Below, piece by piece: positions 1-7,100 of a DNA stretch of 16,797 bases (position 1 is its first letter; each line of letters opens with the position of its first letter). The stretch is from the NCBI GenBank assembly GCA_023140635.1, contig JAGLLG010000014.1, positions 1 to 16,797 of the forward strand, written 5' to 3'. The DNA comes from Candidatus Pacearchaeota archaeon (lineage in GTDB: Archaea > Nanobdellota > Nanobdellia > Pacearchaeales > GW2011-AR1). The translations under genes and the position numbers were made by a program. Below the pieces are notes generated by a model. It was not told where the DNA came from. It made no database searches and saw only the letters and a list, made by a program, of their open reading frames with translations.

Positions 1-183
1 TACCTAAAAGAGCTCGGAATCGAAAAAAACGAAGACCTCGAAAACGCAAGAAAAAAAGTAGACAACCTGAAAGAACATTTAAAATCAAACATTACTGACC
101 GAAGCGCGAAACACAAATTACAACACGCACAGTCAAGATTAAACATTACAAAGAAATATTTCGGTGTTTCCATCCGAGATTAA
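1..183 (+). CDS. rps15: Small-subunit ribosomal protein uS15, C-terminal part (5' end outside window)
   Basis: Sixty codons are open from the first base to a TAA at 181-183; the start lies upstream of the window. The tail follows the archaeal S15 pattern: KKV, a two-residue gap, LKEHL, then N..D..AK..LQ, an SR pair and a final KKYF. S15 binds the central domain of 16S rRNA early in 30S assembly. Context supports the call, because in several archaea rps15 lies directly upstream of a RecJ-like DHH nuclease gene, as it does here. The end is shorter than in most archaeal S15 proteins, which continue about 15 residues past the KYYK motif. The family assignment is good but rests only on this tail; a lineage-specific helical protein cannot be fully excluded. 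Confidence 0.7.
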   Translation, partial: YLKELGIEKNEDLENARKKVDNLKEHLKSNITDRSAKHKLQHAQSRLNITKKYFGVSIRD

Positions 184-210
184 AAACAATTTATTTTTAT
201 CACCCAAATC

Positions 211-218
211 TTTTTAAG
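211..218 (+). promoter_or_regulatory. TATA box for the DHH phosphoesterase gene
   Basis: TTTTTAAG is centred about 26 nt before the ATG at 240. This is the archaeal TATA-to-start spacing that gives a leaderless or nearly leaderless mRNA. No Shine-Dalgarno sequence is visible before the ATG. Another ATG at 224 opens a different frame that stops within ten codons. Confidence 0.5.
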
Positions 219-239
219 CAAACATGAATTCAACACCTC

Positions 240-1589
240 ATGCTAAAAAGGGTTGAACAGTTTACGAAAGAATTTCTCGAATTCTCAAAAAACAAACCGA
301 TAAGAATTATAAGCCACTACGACACCGACGGTATAACCTCTGCATCAATACTCGCAAAAACATTAAAACGACTCGACAAAAAATTCTCAATCAGAATCGT
401 CAAAGGTCTCGAAGAGGACATAATTAAAAAAGAACTCTTGCGACAACCAAATGAAGTAATTCTCTTCAGCGACTTAGCCTCTGGAAGCCTCAAATACTTC
501 CAAAATCTCCAAGAACCAATCTTCATAATAGATCATCACGAGATTCATACTAAAGAATTAAATGATAAAATAAAAATCATCAACCCACATCTTACTGACA
601 AGCCAAAGGATAATGAATGCACCGGAGCAGGACTATGTTATCTTTTCGCTAAAGAGGTCTCATCAAACAATCAAAATCTAGCCCCATTAGCTATCATTGG
701 AATGATTGGAGACAGACACGAATCAAATCTCTCAAAGATAAACCAACAAATAGTGAACGATACAACAGATCTAAAAATAAAAAAAGGTCTCATCCTCTAC
801 CCAGCCACAAGACCTCTAAATAGGGCATTAGAGTGGTCAACATCACCTTACATCCCAGGAGTTACAGGTAATCGAACTGGAGTTCAGGAAATTTTAAGAG
901 AAACTGGAATTGGTTATGAGAAAAATCTACTTAATTTAACCGAAGAAGAAATGTCAAAACTAATAACTGCGGTAATGGTTCGACGAGCCCAACACAACAA
1001 AGCCGATGACATAATCGGAAATCTCTACATCTTAAAATTCTTCAACACAAAAGAAGACGTCAGAGAAATATCAGTTTTAATAAACGCATGTTCCCGACTC
1101 GGTCACAGCGATACTGCAATCGCATATTGCCTAGAAAACTCAAATGCAAAATCCCGAGCTCTTGACATCTATACAAGATATAAACAAGAGTTAGTTTCAG
1201 GATTAAAAGTAGCAGAAAAGATGGAAAAAATAGATGGAAAGGGTTTCGTAATATTAAATGCCAAAGACCAAATCAAGGATGTCATTGTAGGAACAATATG
1301 CTCAATGCTCTCCTCATCATCCAGTTATGATGAAGGAACAATCCTTATAGGTATGGCATATAATAAGGACAAAATAAAAGTTTCAGCACGAATTGTCGGA
1401 CACGAAGGACGAAATTTAAAAGAAGTCTTAGAAAAAACAATTAACATATTCAAAGATAACAATCCTCAAACAACCGCAGAAGTTGGAGGACACCATTATG
1501 CCGCAGGTTGTCTTATAGAAAAAGAAAAAGAATCTGATTTTATTAAAGCGTTAAAGGAAACTCTTGAAGTAGAAGTTATAAAGATCTAG
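240..1589 (+). CDS. RecJ-like DHH/DHHA1 family phosphoesterase (GAN-type single-strand nuclease)
   Basis: This 449-residue protein has the DHH-family metal-binding motifs in order: H26-Y-D28-T-D30-G (motif I), D78 in FSDLASG (motif II), D98-H99-H100 (motif III) and a GD pair in IGMIGDRHE near residue 158 (motif IV). A C-terminal DHHA1 domain ends in GGHHYAAG near residues 416-423, the substrate-binding signature. Length and layout match archaeal RecJ homologues such as the GINS-associated nuclease of Thermococcus, a 5'-3' single-strand exonuclease of the replisome. The position right after rps15 is the known archaeal arrangement. RNA exonuclease activity or a nanoRNase-like role is possible, since several DHH paralogues coexist in archaea. 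The TATA box 26 nt upstream of the ATG supports this start. Confidence 0.88.
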   Translation: MLKRVEQFTKEFLEFSKNKPIRIISHYDTDGITSASILAKTLKRLDKKFSIRIVKGLEEDIIKKELLRQPNEVILFSDLASGSLKYFQNLQEPIFIIDHHEIHTKELNDKIKIINPHLTDKPKDNECTGAGLCYLFAKEVSSNNQNLAPLAIIGMIGDRHESNLSKINQQIVNDTTDLKIKKGLILYPATRPLNRALEWSTSPYIPGVTGNRTGVQEILRETGIGYEKNLLNLTEEEMSKLITAVMVRRAQHNKADDIIGNLYILKFFNTKEDVREISVLINACSRLGHSDTAIAYCLENSNAKSRALDIYTRYKQELVSGLKVAEKMEKIDGKGFVILNAKDQIKDVIVGTICSMLSSSSSYDEGTILIGMAYNKDKIKVSARIVGHEGRNLKEVLEKTINIFKDNNPQTTAEVGGHHYAAGCLIEKEKESDFIKALKETLEVEVIKI

Positions 1590-1634
1590 TTTCAATCAAG
1601 TAATTAGGATTAGACTTTAGATCACTACCCAAGG

Positions 1635-1642
1635 TTTAAAAA
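1635..1642 (+). promoter_or_regulatory. TATA box for rps27e
   Basis: TTTAAAAA is centred about 26 nt upstream of the ATG at 1664, again predicting a leaderless transcript. It lies in the 74-nt gap after the DHH gene, so rps27e probably has its own promoter. Confidence 0.5.
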
Positions 1643-1663
1643 GCAAAATCAACATCAATCTTT

Positions 1664-1828
1664 ATGGAAGGAAAATTTATTAGAGTAAAATGCTCAAAAT
1701 GTAAGGCATCTCAGGTAATATTTGGAAAAGCTTCTACGAAGGTTAGATGTCTTGAATGCAATACAATCCTAGCCTTACCATCTAGTGGAAAAGCGAAAAT
1801 CCGTTCAAGAGTCGAAGAAATTTTATAA
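1664..1828 (+). CDS. rps27e: Small-subunit ribosomal protein eS27 (zinc ribbon)
   Basis: This 54-codon gene starts MEGKFIRVKCSKC and has two CxxC knuckles, C10/C13 and C29/C32, spaced as in archaeal and eukaryotic eS27, where they hold one zinc. Between them is the family pattern of a Q-V-IFG segment and a stretch ending RCLECN. The C-terminal half, TILALPSSGKAKIRSRV, matches the family's LA.P.GGKA.I...V tail. The length is slightly below the usual 60 or so residues. eS27 is a structural 30S protein. It precedes aIF2alpha and Nop10, an order conserved in many archaea, which strengthens the call. The gene is not antisense to anything and has its own TATA box. Confidence 0.92.
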   Translation: MEGKFIRVKCSKCKASQVIFGKASTKVRCLECNTILALPSSGKAKIRSRVEEIL

Positions 1829-1865
1829 GTCTACTCCAAAATAGATTAGTTATAAGCTAGTATAA

Positions 1866-1873
1866 ATTTAAAT
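1866..1873 (+). promoter_or_regulatory. TATA box for the aIF2alpha-nop10 operon
   Basis: ATTTAAAT is centred about 27 nt before the ATG at 1896, within a longer A/T-only run (1861-1876). It predicts a leaderless mRNA covering aIF2alpha and nop10. Confidence 0.5.
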
Positions 1874-1895
1874 AATAAGATTTATTCAAAATTCT

Positions 1896-2600
1896 ATGAA
1901 AGAAAACGATTTAGTATTATGTAAAGTTGAGAAAGTAACAAACACTATAACATTTGTAAGACTGCCAAACGGAAAACAAGGGACAATCATCTCTCCAGAA
2001 ATAGCTCCAGGAAGGATCAAATTCATGCGACAATATGTCGTCCCTAACAAACAAATAGTCTGTAAAATCTTAGAAATTTTAGGCGACAATATCCATTTAT
2101 CTCTTAGGAGAGTAAACTCCAAAGAAAAAAAGGAAGTAATGCAAAAATTCAAACAAGAACAAGCAATCAATGTTGCATTTAAACAAATACTTGGAGAAAA
2201 ATTAGAAAAAATAACTGAAAAGATCTTTGAAAATTTTGCAACTCTAGCAGAATTTATCGACGCTGTAAAAAACGATGAAAAGCTAATAGCAGAATATATC
2301 CCAAAGGAAAATCAAGAATCAATACAGAAGCTCACCGAAAAGAAAAAGAAAAATCTAGAACTAAAACATAACATTAAAATAAAATGTCTCGAAGATGATG
2401 GAATAAAGAGGATTAAAAAAATCTTTGAGACAAAAAATGAGAATATATCAATTACCTATATTACGGCAGGACAATTTAAACTTAAATTTCAGACAGAAAA
2501 TTTCAAAGAAGGTAAGAAACAACTAACAGAGATCTTAGAAGAATTTGAAAAACGAGCAAAAGAGAATAATTGTGAATTTTTTGTAAACGAGACTAAATAA
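1896..2600 (+). CDS. eif2a: Translation initiation factor aIF2 subunit alpha
   Basis: This 234-residue protein starts with an S1 RNA-binding domain (about 1-75). It carries the aIF2alpha landmarks: a V-x-LPNGKQGTI strand, the ISPEIAPGRIKFMRQYV segment corresponding to the SEVA...IRDYV region of other archaea, and IHLSLRRVN closing the domain. A helical middle domain (about 78-160) and an alpha/beta C-terminal domain (about 170-234) follow; the latter binds the gamma subunit. aIF2 is the heterotrimer that delivers initiator Met-tRNA to the 30S subunit. Most archaeal homologues are about 265 residues, so this one is some 30 residues short, mostly in the middle domain, as is common in reduced DPANN proteins. 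It is followed one base later by nop10, implying co-transcription. Confidence 0.9.
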   Translation: MKENDLVLCKVEKVTNTITFVRLPNGKQGTIISPEIAPGRIKFMRQYVVPNKQIVCKILEILGDNIHLSLRRVNSKEKKEVMQKFKQEQAINVAFKQILGEKLEKITEKIFENFATLAEFIDAVKNDEKLIAEYIPKENQESIQKLTEKKKKNLELKHNIKIKCLEDDGIKRIKKIFETKNENISITYITAGQFKLKFQTENFKEGKKQLTEILEEFEKRAKENNCEFFVNETK

Positions 2601-2601
2601 A

Positions 2602-2787
2602 ATGACTTCCCAGAATACAAATATTAAAATTACACCTAGCGGAGAATTAAAAAAATGCTCAAAATGCAAAACTTATACCTTACAAGAGATATGTAAAAAA
2701 TGCAGTTACCCCACAAAATCTGCACACTATAAATTCCCACAAATTCGCGACGCCCCTCCAAGAAGTGCAAACTTTAAGCGACGATAA
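2602..2787 (+). CDS. nop10: H/ACA RNP component Nop10
   Basis: This 61-residue protein starts one base after the aIF2alpha stop. It has a four-cysteine zinc ribbon, KKCSKCKTYTL followed by EICKKCSYPTKSAH, as in archaeal Nop10, where KCP.CG.YTL..VCP.CG..T..AHPP is typical. The C-terminal stretch KFPQIRDAPPRSANFKRR corresponds to the linear helix that packs against the Cbf5 catalytic domain. Nop10 is needed for H/ACA-guided rRNA pseudouridylation and possibly for tRNA modification by Cbf5. The aIF2alpha-Nop10 pairing is conserved across archaea. The twelve or so residues before the zinc ribbon are an extension compared with the usual family start; no internal ATG offers a shorter start. Confidence 0.9.
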   Translation: MTSQNTNIKITPSGELKKCSKCKTYTLQEICKKCSYPTKSAHYKFPQIRDAPPRSANFKRR

Positions 2788-2792
2788 CTTCT

Positions 2793-2905
2793 TTCTTCAC
2801 GACTTCCATAAAAATCACAGCAACTAAAAGGCAACCGATTTTTCATTTGATTTTTAATCAAATCAGGAAGTAAAAATTTCCTTCTTAACAACTTCCATAA
2901 AGATC
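2793..2905 (-). repeat. Diverged direct repeat pair whose minus strand twice reads MEVVKKE
   Basis: Two copies, about 2789-2816 and 2878-2905, agree at about 24 of 28 positions. Read on the minus strand, each has GATYTTT followed by an ATG, then codons for MEVVKKE. The reading frames stop soon after: 11 codons ending in VIVA (2774-2809) and 11 codons ending in IFTS (2863-2898). Three of the four differences inside the shared coding stretch are third-position and silent. The copies lie just downstream of the glycosylase gene on the same strand. They may be tiny genes, the start of a duplicated and lost gene, or a regulatory duplication. Confidence 0.4.
2845..2863. terminator. Inverted repeat in the convergent gap, possible bidirectional terminator
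   Basis: ATTTGATT, a three-T loop, then AATCAAAT gives a perfect 8-bp stem, with T-rich tracts on either side. It sits midway between the convergent ends of nop10 (+) and the uracil-DNA glycosylase gene (-). The position suits a transcription end for both. The stem is A/T-rich and weak, and archaeal terminators usually need only T-tracts, so this is tentative. Confidence 0.3.
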
Positions 2906-2934
2906 CTTCCTGAAAATCTTACGCCACAAGACTA

Positions 2935-3531
2935 TCAAAGAATTTCTCCCTTTACTATCTTCATATCCGCCTCCCACAACGGTGTCAATTTCGTCCGATT
3001 GTAGATTATCGCAGCAGGATGAAACAACGGAATCAACTTAAACCTAATTTCTTCAATCTCAATCTCTCTAACCTTCCCATGCACCTGCGTAATACCTGGC
3101 TGCTCCTTCATTAAATCTATATTCCCCAAAGCCAAAAAAAACTTAGTTGCATAATTTCCAAGAGAACAGACAACCTTAGGATTCATATCTCTAATTTGCT
3201 TCAACAGCCACGGTGTATGCGCCCTAATTTCCTCATCCGTAGGATCCCTATTCTCAGGAGGACGGCACTTCAAAATATTCGCAATATAAACATCATCCAA
3301 ACTCAATCCAACATTCGCCAATAACTTATCCAGATTCTTCCCCGCAGCCCCGACAAACGCCAATCCTTGCAAATCCTCGTTCCGCCCCGGAGCCTCACCA
3401 ACAAACAAAATATCCGCATTAACATTCCCCTTCCCGACGACAATATTTGTACAATCCTTAAACAACTCAGTCCTCTTTACCAAAGCAGCCTCATAGAAAT
3501 TAAACTCTGTAGATTTTTTATTCGATTCCAT
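2935..3531 (-). CDS. udg: Family 4-type uracil-DNA glycosylase, apparently without the iron-sulfur cluster
   Basis: This 198-residue protein removes uracil from DNA, the first step of base excision repair. Motif 1 is G45-E-A-P-G-R-N-E-D followed by the QG.AFVG.AGK.LD stretch typical of UDG families 4 and 5; a CRPPENRDP segment follows at 89-97. Motif 2 is H171-P-A-A. Family 4 enzymes normally carry a [4Fe-4S] cluster on a CxxC pair near the N-terminus plus two later cysteines. Aligned on TN.VVG.GN, the two N-terminal positions are V18 and T21. C89 is present, but the fourth position is H105. Three of four ligands are therefore gone, although the catalytic motifs are intact. A TATA-like box 25 nt upstream suggests its own promoter in addition to read-through from the surface operon. 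Confidence 0.88.
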   Translation of the reverse strand: MESNKKSTEFNFYEAALVKRTELFKDCTNIVVGKGNVNADILFVGEAPGRNEDLQGLAFVGAAGKNLDKLLANVGLSLDDVYIANILKCRPPENRDPTDEEIRAHTPWLLKQIRDMNPKVVCSLGNYATKFFLALGNIDLMKEQPGITQVHGKVREIEIEEIRFKLIPLFHPAAIIYNRTKLTPLWEADMKIVKGEIL

Positions 3532-3551
3532 ATAAAAAACTAAACATTCAC

Positions 3552-3559
3552 ATTAATAA
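3552..3559 (-). promoter_or_regulatory. Possible TATA box for the uracil-DNA glycosylase gene
   Basis: TTATTAAT (minus strand) is centred about 25 nt before the ATG at 3531. It lies in the short gap after the upstream surface-protein gene. It would give a leaderless transcript independent of that operon. The match is weaker than the other TATA boxes here. Confidence 0.35.
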
Positions 3560-3561
3560 GA

Positions 3562-4197
3562 TTACTGTCTCTTTTTGAAATAAACAATTACTCCCATAAC
3601 TACCCCAAGAAAGACCAAAATACCTACAAACAATCCCAAGAAATTCCCCTTCCCACTCAAAACTTCTGCAATTTTCTCCTCAATAACATCCTTAACTGTA
3701 TCTCCTGTTAAAGACTCCTCGTCAACAACCTCTTCCTCCGGAATCTCCTCCGAAATAGTTTTCATCAACATCTCAGCCCCACTACCACTAATAGAATTCA
3801 ACTTAACCGAAAGGTCATAGACATTATCTCCATCAAGTTCAAACTTTGCTTCATCACCAACCGAAAGAGTCTTCGTCTGAGGCTCCGAACTAACAGTAAT
3901 GTTAACACTACTATCTTCGACAGAATCAACATTCAACGTATGATTTTCATCATTAATATCAAACTTAACCTGATAAGTACTCCGAAGAACCACTGTATAA
4001 CCTTCTATAAGCTTTTCTACAGTAGGATAATATGTAGGCACTCCGCCAGCACCTCCACCACCAGAACTAACCGAATCCGCAGGAGGATCACCCGCTGTAG
4101 GAACCACAACATTATACCCTGCACCAGCAACCAAACCCAGCATCATAAATCCAACAAACAAAACTCCAATAAAAACTCCAATTTTTTTCATCTTCAT
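3562..4197 (-). CDS. Membrane-anchored surface protein with one beta-rich domain
   Basis: No named family is recognised for this 211-residue protein. It starts with a signal peptide (MKMKKIGVFIGVLFVG..., cleavage likely near residues 24-26), then a Gly/Ser-rich linker with GGGGAGG. A beta-strand-rich domain (about 65-150) contains TYQVKFDINDENHTLNV and a DGDNVYDLSVKLNSIS stretch, a pattern I associate with secreted proteins of DPANN archaea. After an acidic linker (EEIPEEEVVDEE) with an LTGDTV motif comes one transmembrane helix (about 187-207) and a KKRQ tail. The topology is therefore outside-domain, single anchor, short positive cytoplasmic end. It starts one base after the stop of the giant cysteine-rich gene. 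A role as membrane anchor or partner for that protein is inferred. Confidence 0.8.
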   Translation of the reverse strand: MKMKKIGVFIGVLFVGFMMLGLVAGAGYNVVVPTAGDPPADSVSSGGGGAGGVPTYYPTVEKLIEGYTVVLRSTYQVKFDINDENHTLNVDSVEDSSVNITVSSEPQTKTLSVGDEAKFELDGDNVYDLSVKLNSISGSGAEMLMKTISEEIPEEEVVDEESLTGDTVKDVIEEKIAEVLSGKGNFLGLFVGILVFLGVVMGVIVYFKKRQ

Positions 4198-4198
4198 A

Positions 4199-7100
4199 TT
4201 AAAATCCTAGCGATACTGGAACCTTACAAACCGTTGTAGTCGTCCCCGAACAATTTACATAATCATCAACATCCGTAGCATTTGCACCAGCATCATCCAC
4301 ATAATTAAACGTATTAGCAGAACTATACTCAACTGGCATCTCTATCTGAATATAATCACTAGCTCCGCCAAGATGCATCTCATCAATCAACGTATTCCAC
4401 TTCTTAAGACTTGAATTCATCCCCATCATATTGGTAGACTCATTACAAATAAACGCATTCGTCATATCTAACTTCACTGGTTCAAATACATTTACACCAT
4501 AGAACCCCATGCTCATTCCATCACCACAATCACTATGAACAGTTATATTCATATTCTTAGTAACCGAAGTATTCGTTTTAATACCTACGTCAAACGTCGT
4601 CGGCACTCCACTAATATTAAACGTTTCCGTAAAATTATAACCAGTCTTATTCAATGCAGGAATATCAACAGTATATCCGTCTGGCAAATCAAGTTTAAAA
4701 ATAAACGATTTAGCGAGAGTACTTGTTTTTGTAGTAAAATTAGAACAAGCGGATACCGCACAATTATCCGAAGGGTCGCATACTGTAATCTTATAATAAT
4801 AGCTAGTCCCATTTTCTAATAGATAACTAAGAGTATCCTCAGTTAAATCAATGGAATGGAATGGCTTAAACTTAGCATAAGCCTGATATGTCTCACTACC
4901 CTCATCACTCAAAGAAACATTCGGATTTAATACCGTACATGTAGAATCATTATGATAAAAACTCACATTCAAACTCGACGGCTCATTAGTATCAACTTTC
5001 ATAAACGCCGCATCCGACAACACTTCAACCTTACTAAACATCACCGTCGGAGCAGTCTTATCACCATCAACAACCCCAAACGCAAACGCATCATTCCCTA
5101 AAAGCTCTGCGCACTTAGGAGTAAACAAACACATAGGATCGGCACAATCAATTAGACCATTTTCATCATCATCAACACCATTCATACACTCCTCAAAAAC
5201 ATTAAATCCAAATTTCTGCATGTTCTTACACTTAGGATCCTTAGTATTAGGATTAGAACAGTCTACAAACCCAAAATCAATCATCCCAGGAGTATAATAT
5301 CCAGGACCAATATAATCTGAAGGATTCGTTCTTGAATCAGAACCATTAGAACTTGCTAAAAAGATTCTCATATTAGCCGTCTTACTATATTCACCAAACA
5401 TCTCTAAACCTTGTTTTTCTAAAGCAACCATTACACCGCCAATCTCCCCGCAACTCATCTGCTTGCTTGTAGTAATCAAAACATTAGTAGATACCCACGA
5501 AGAAGATTCATTATTACACTTCATCAATTTTTTAGTCTCTACAACACTTCCAGTTTCATTACTCGAAACATATTGAATCATAAACTCATAACCCGCATAC
5601 GTACCGCCTCCATAAGCATTACACCCTCCAGTCTCACTGCCATCCGTATCTAAATACCAATAAAACTTCGTCGTAGCGCTTCCTGCCCCCATTACTCCCT
5701 CACTTACATCTCCACCTGAATCCATACCTGCACCAACATTATATCCATTACACATCACTGCTTTACTAATATTATAAACACCTACACCAAAATTGAAACC
5801 CTCATCCGTAACTCTCATTCCCATCCCCATCAAATCAACCTCTCCGCTAACTCCCATTTCTGCAGTAGGAGGAAATGTAACAAAATTATCAGAATCCATA
5901 GCCAACTCAATAACATCTCCCTTCATCTCTCCAAAATGATCAAACTCCGCCTTATCCATGCACCATCCTGCAGGTTCACCAGTAAGGTTATTGTTTGCAT
6001 ATGTATCATTCTTATATTGACAAGTAACACTATTCAAAGCACATCCAGTTTCATTACCATCATATTGCCAACATCCGGTCTGTCCTCCATCACCCATACC
6101 AATCATCATAAACATCGCCGGTTGACAAGTCTCACTCATATTTCTATATTCACAAAGACCTCCAAAACTTTCATTTTGACATTCATCCAGACCAAAATTA
6201 GGATTAAAACAAGCCACATCACACCATCCACCCGCATCTCCATCCATCATAGAATAACTATCTTCCTTCCATGTACAATTAGAATTAAACCCACAACTAG
6301 TTGAATTCAAACCCATACAAGTCGCAAACGGCTTAAAATCACACCATCCACCAAACTCAGCACACCAAGGATCATCATTACCTTCACACCAACTATCATT
6401 CACCCACTGACAATTATTTCCACCATCACTAGCACAATAAGTTTCATTGGCATCATAATTCCAACAATTAGAACTATCCATCAAAGTCATATTAATATCA
6501 CACATAGAGTTCCCCCCCATCATCATACTACTAGAATCGTTAGTACAACCAGGAACCTCTCCGCAAGCACTCAAATTATCATCATACTGCCAACAATCAG
6601 AACCAGGCATATCACAATGTCCTGTAGTTTCCCACTCATTATTTACCCAGGTACAATTCAAATCGTTCCCATCCAATGCGAACGCAAATGTCTGATCACA
6701 AGTTCCTTCTGTTAGCTTAGAAAAACAATCTCCTCCAAATGCCGAACCACCACAGAAATTATCAAAACCACAATCAGGATCGCCACAATCTACCATCCCA
6801 TCTCCATCATCGTCAAATCCATTAAAACAAACCTCACCACTATAACCTTGCGGCTTACACAATGCAAAATCATTATCCCACTCACAACTAACACTACTAT
6901 TATAACAATCATTGTCACTATAACACGAAAAACAATCATTATCACAAATTTTCTTAGATGCATCAACACAAGAACCAACTAACGAACTATCCTTAACCCA
7001 CTGACACTCAAGAACACTGCCACCACAAGCACCCTCGGGATCGTTCATAAAATTGCAATTCTCACAATCCGTATTACAATCTCCAGAACCGCCTAATTCC

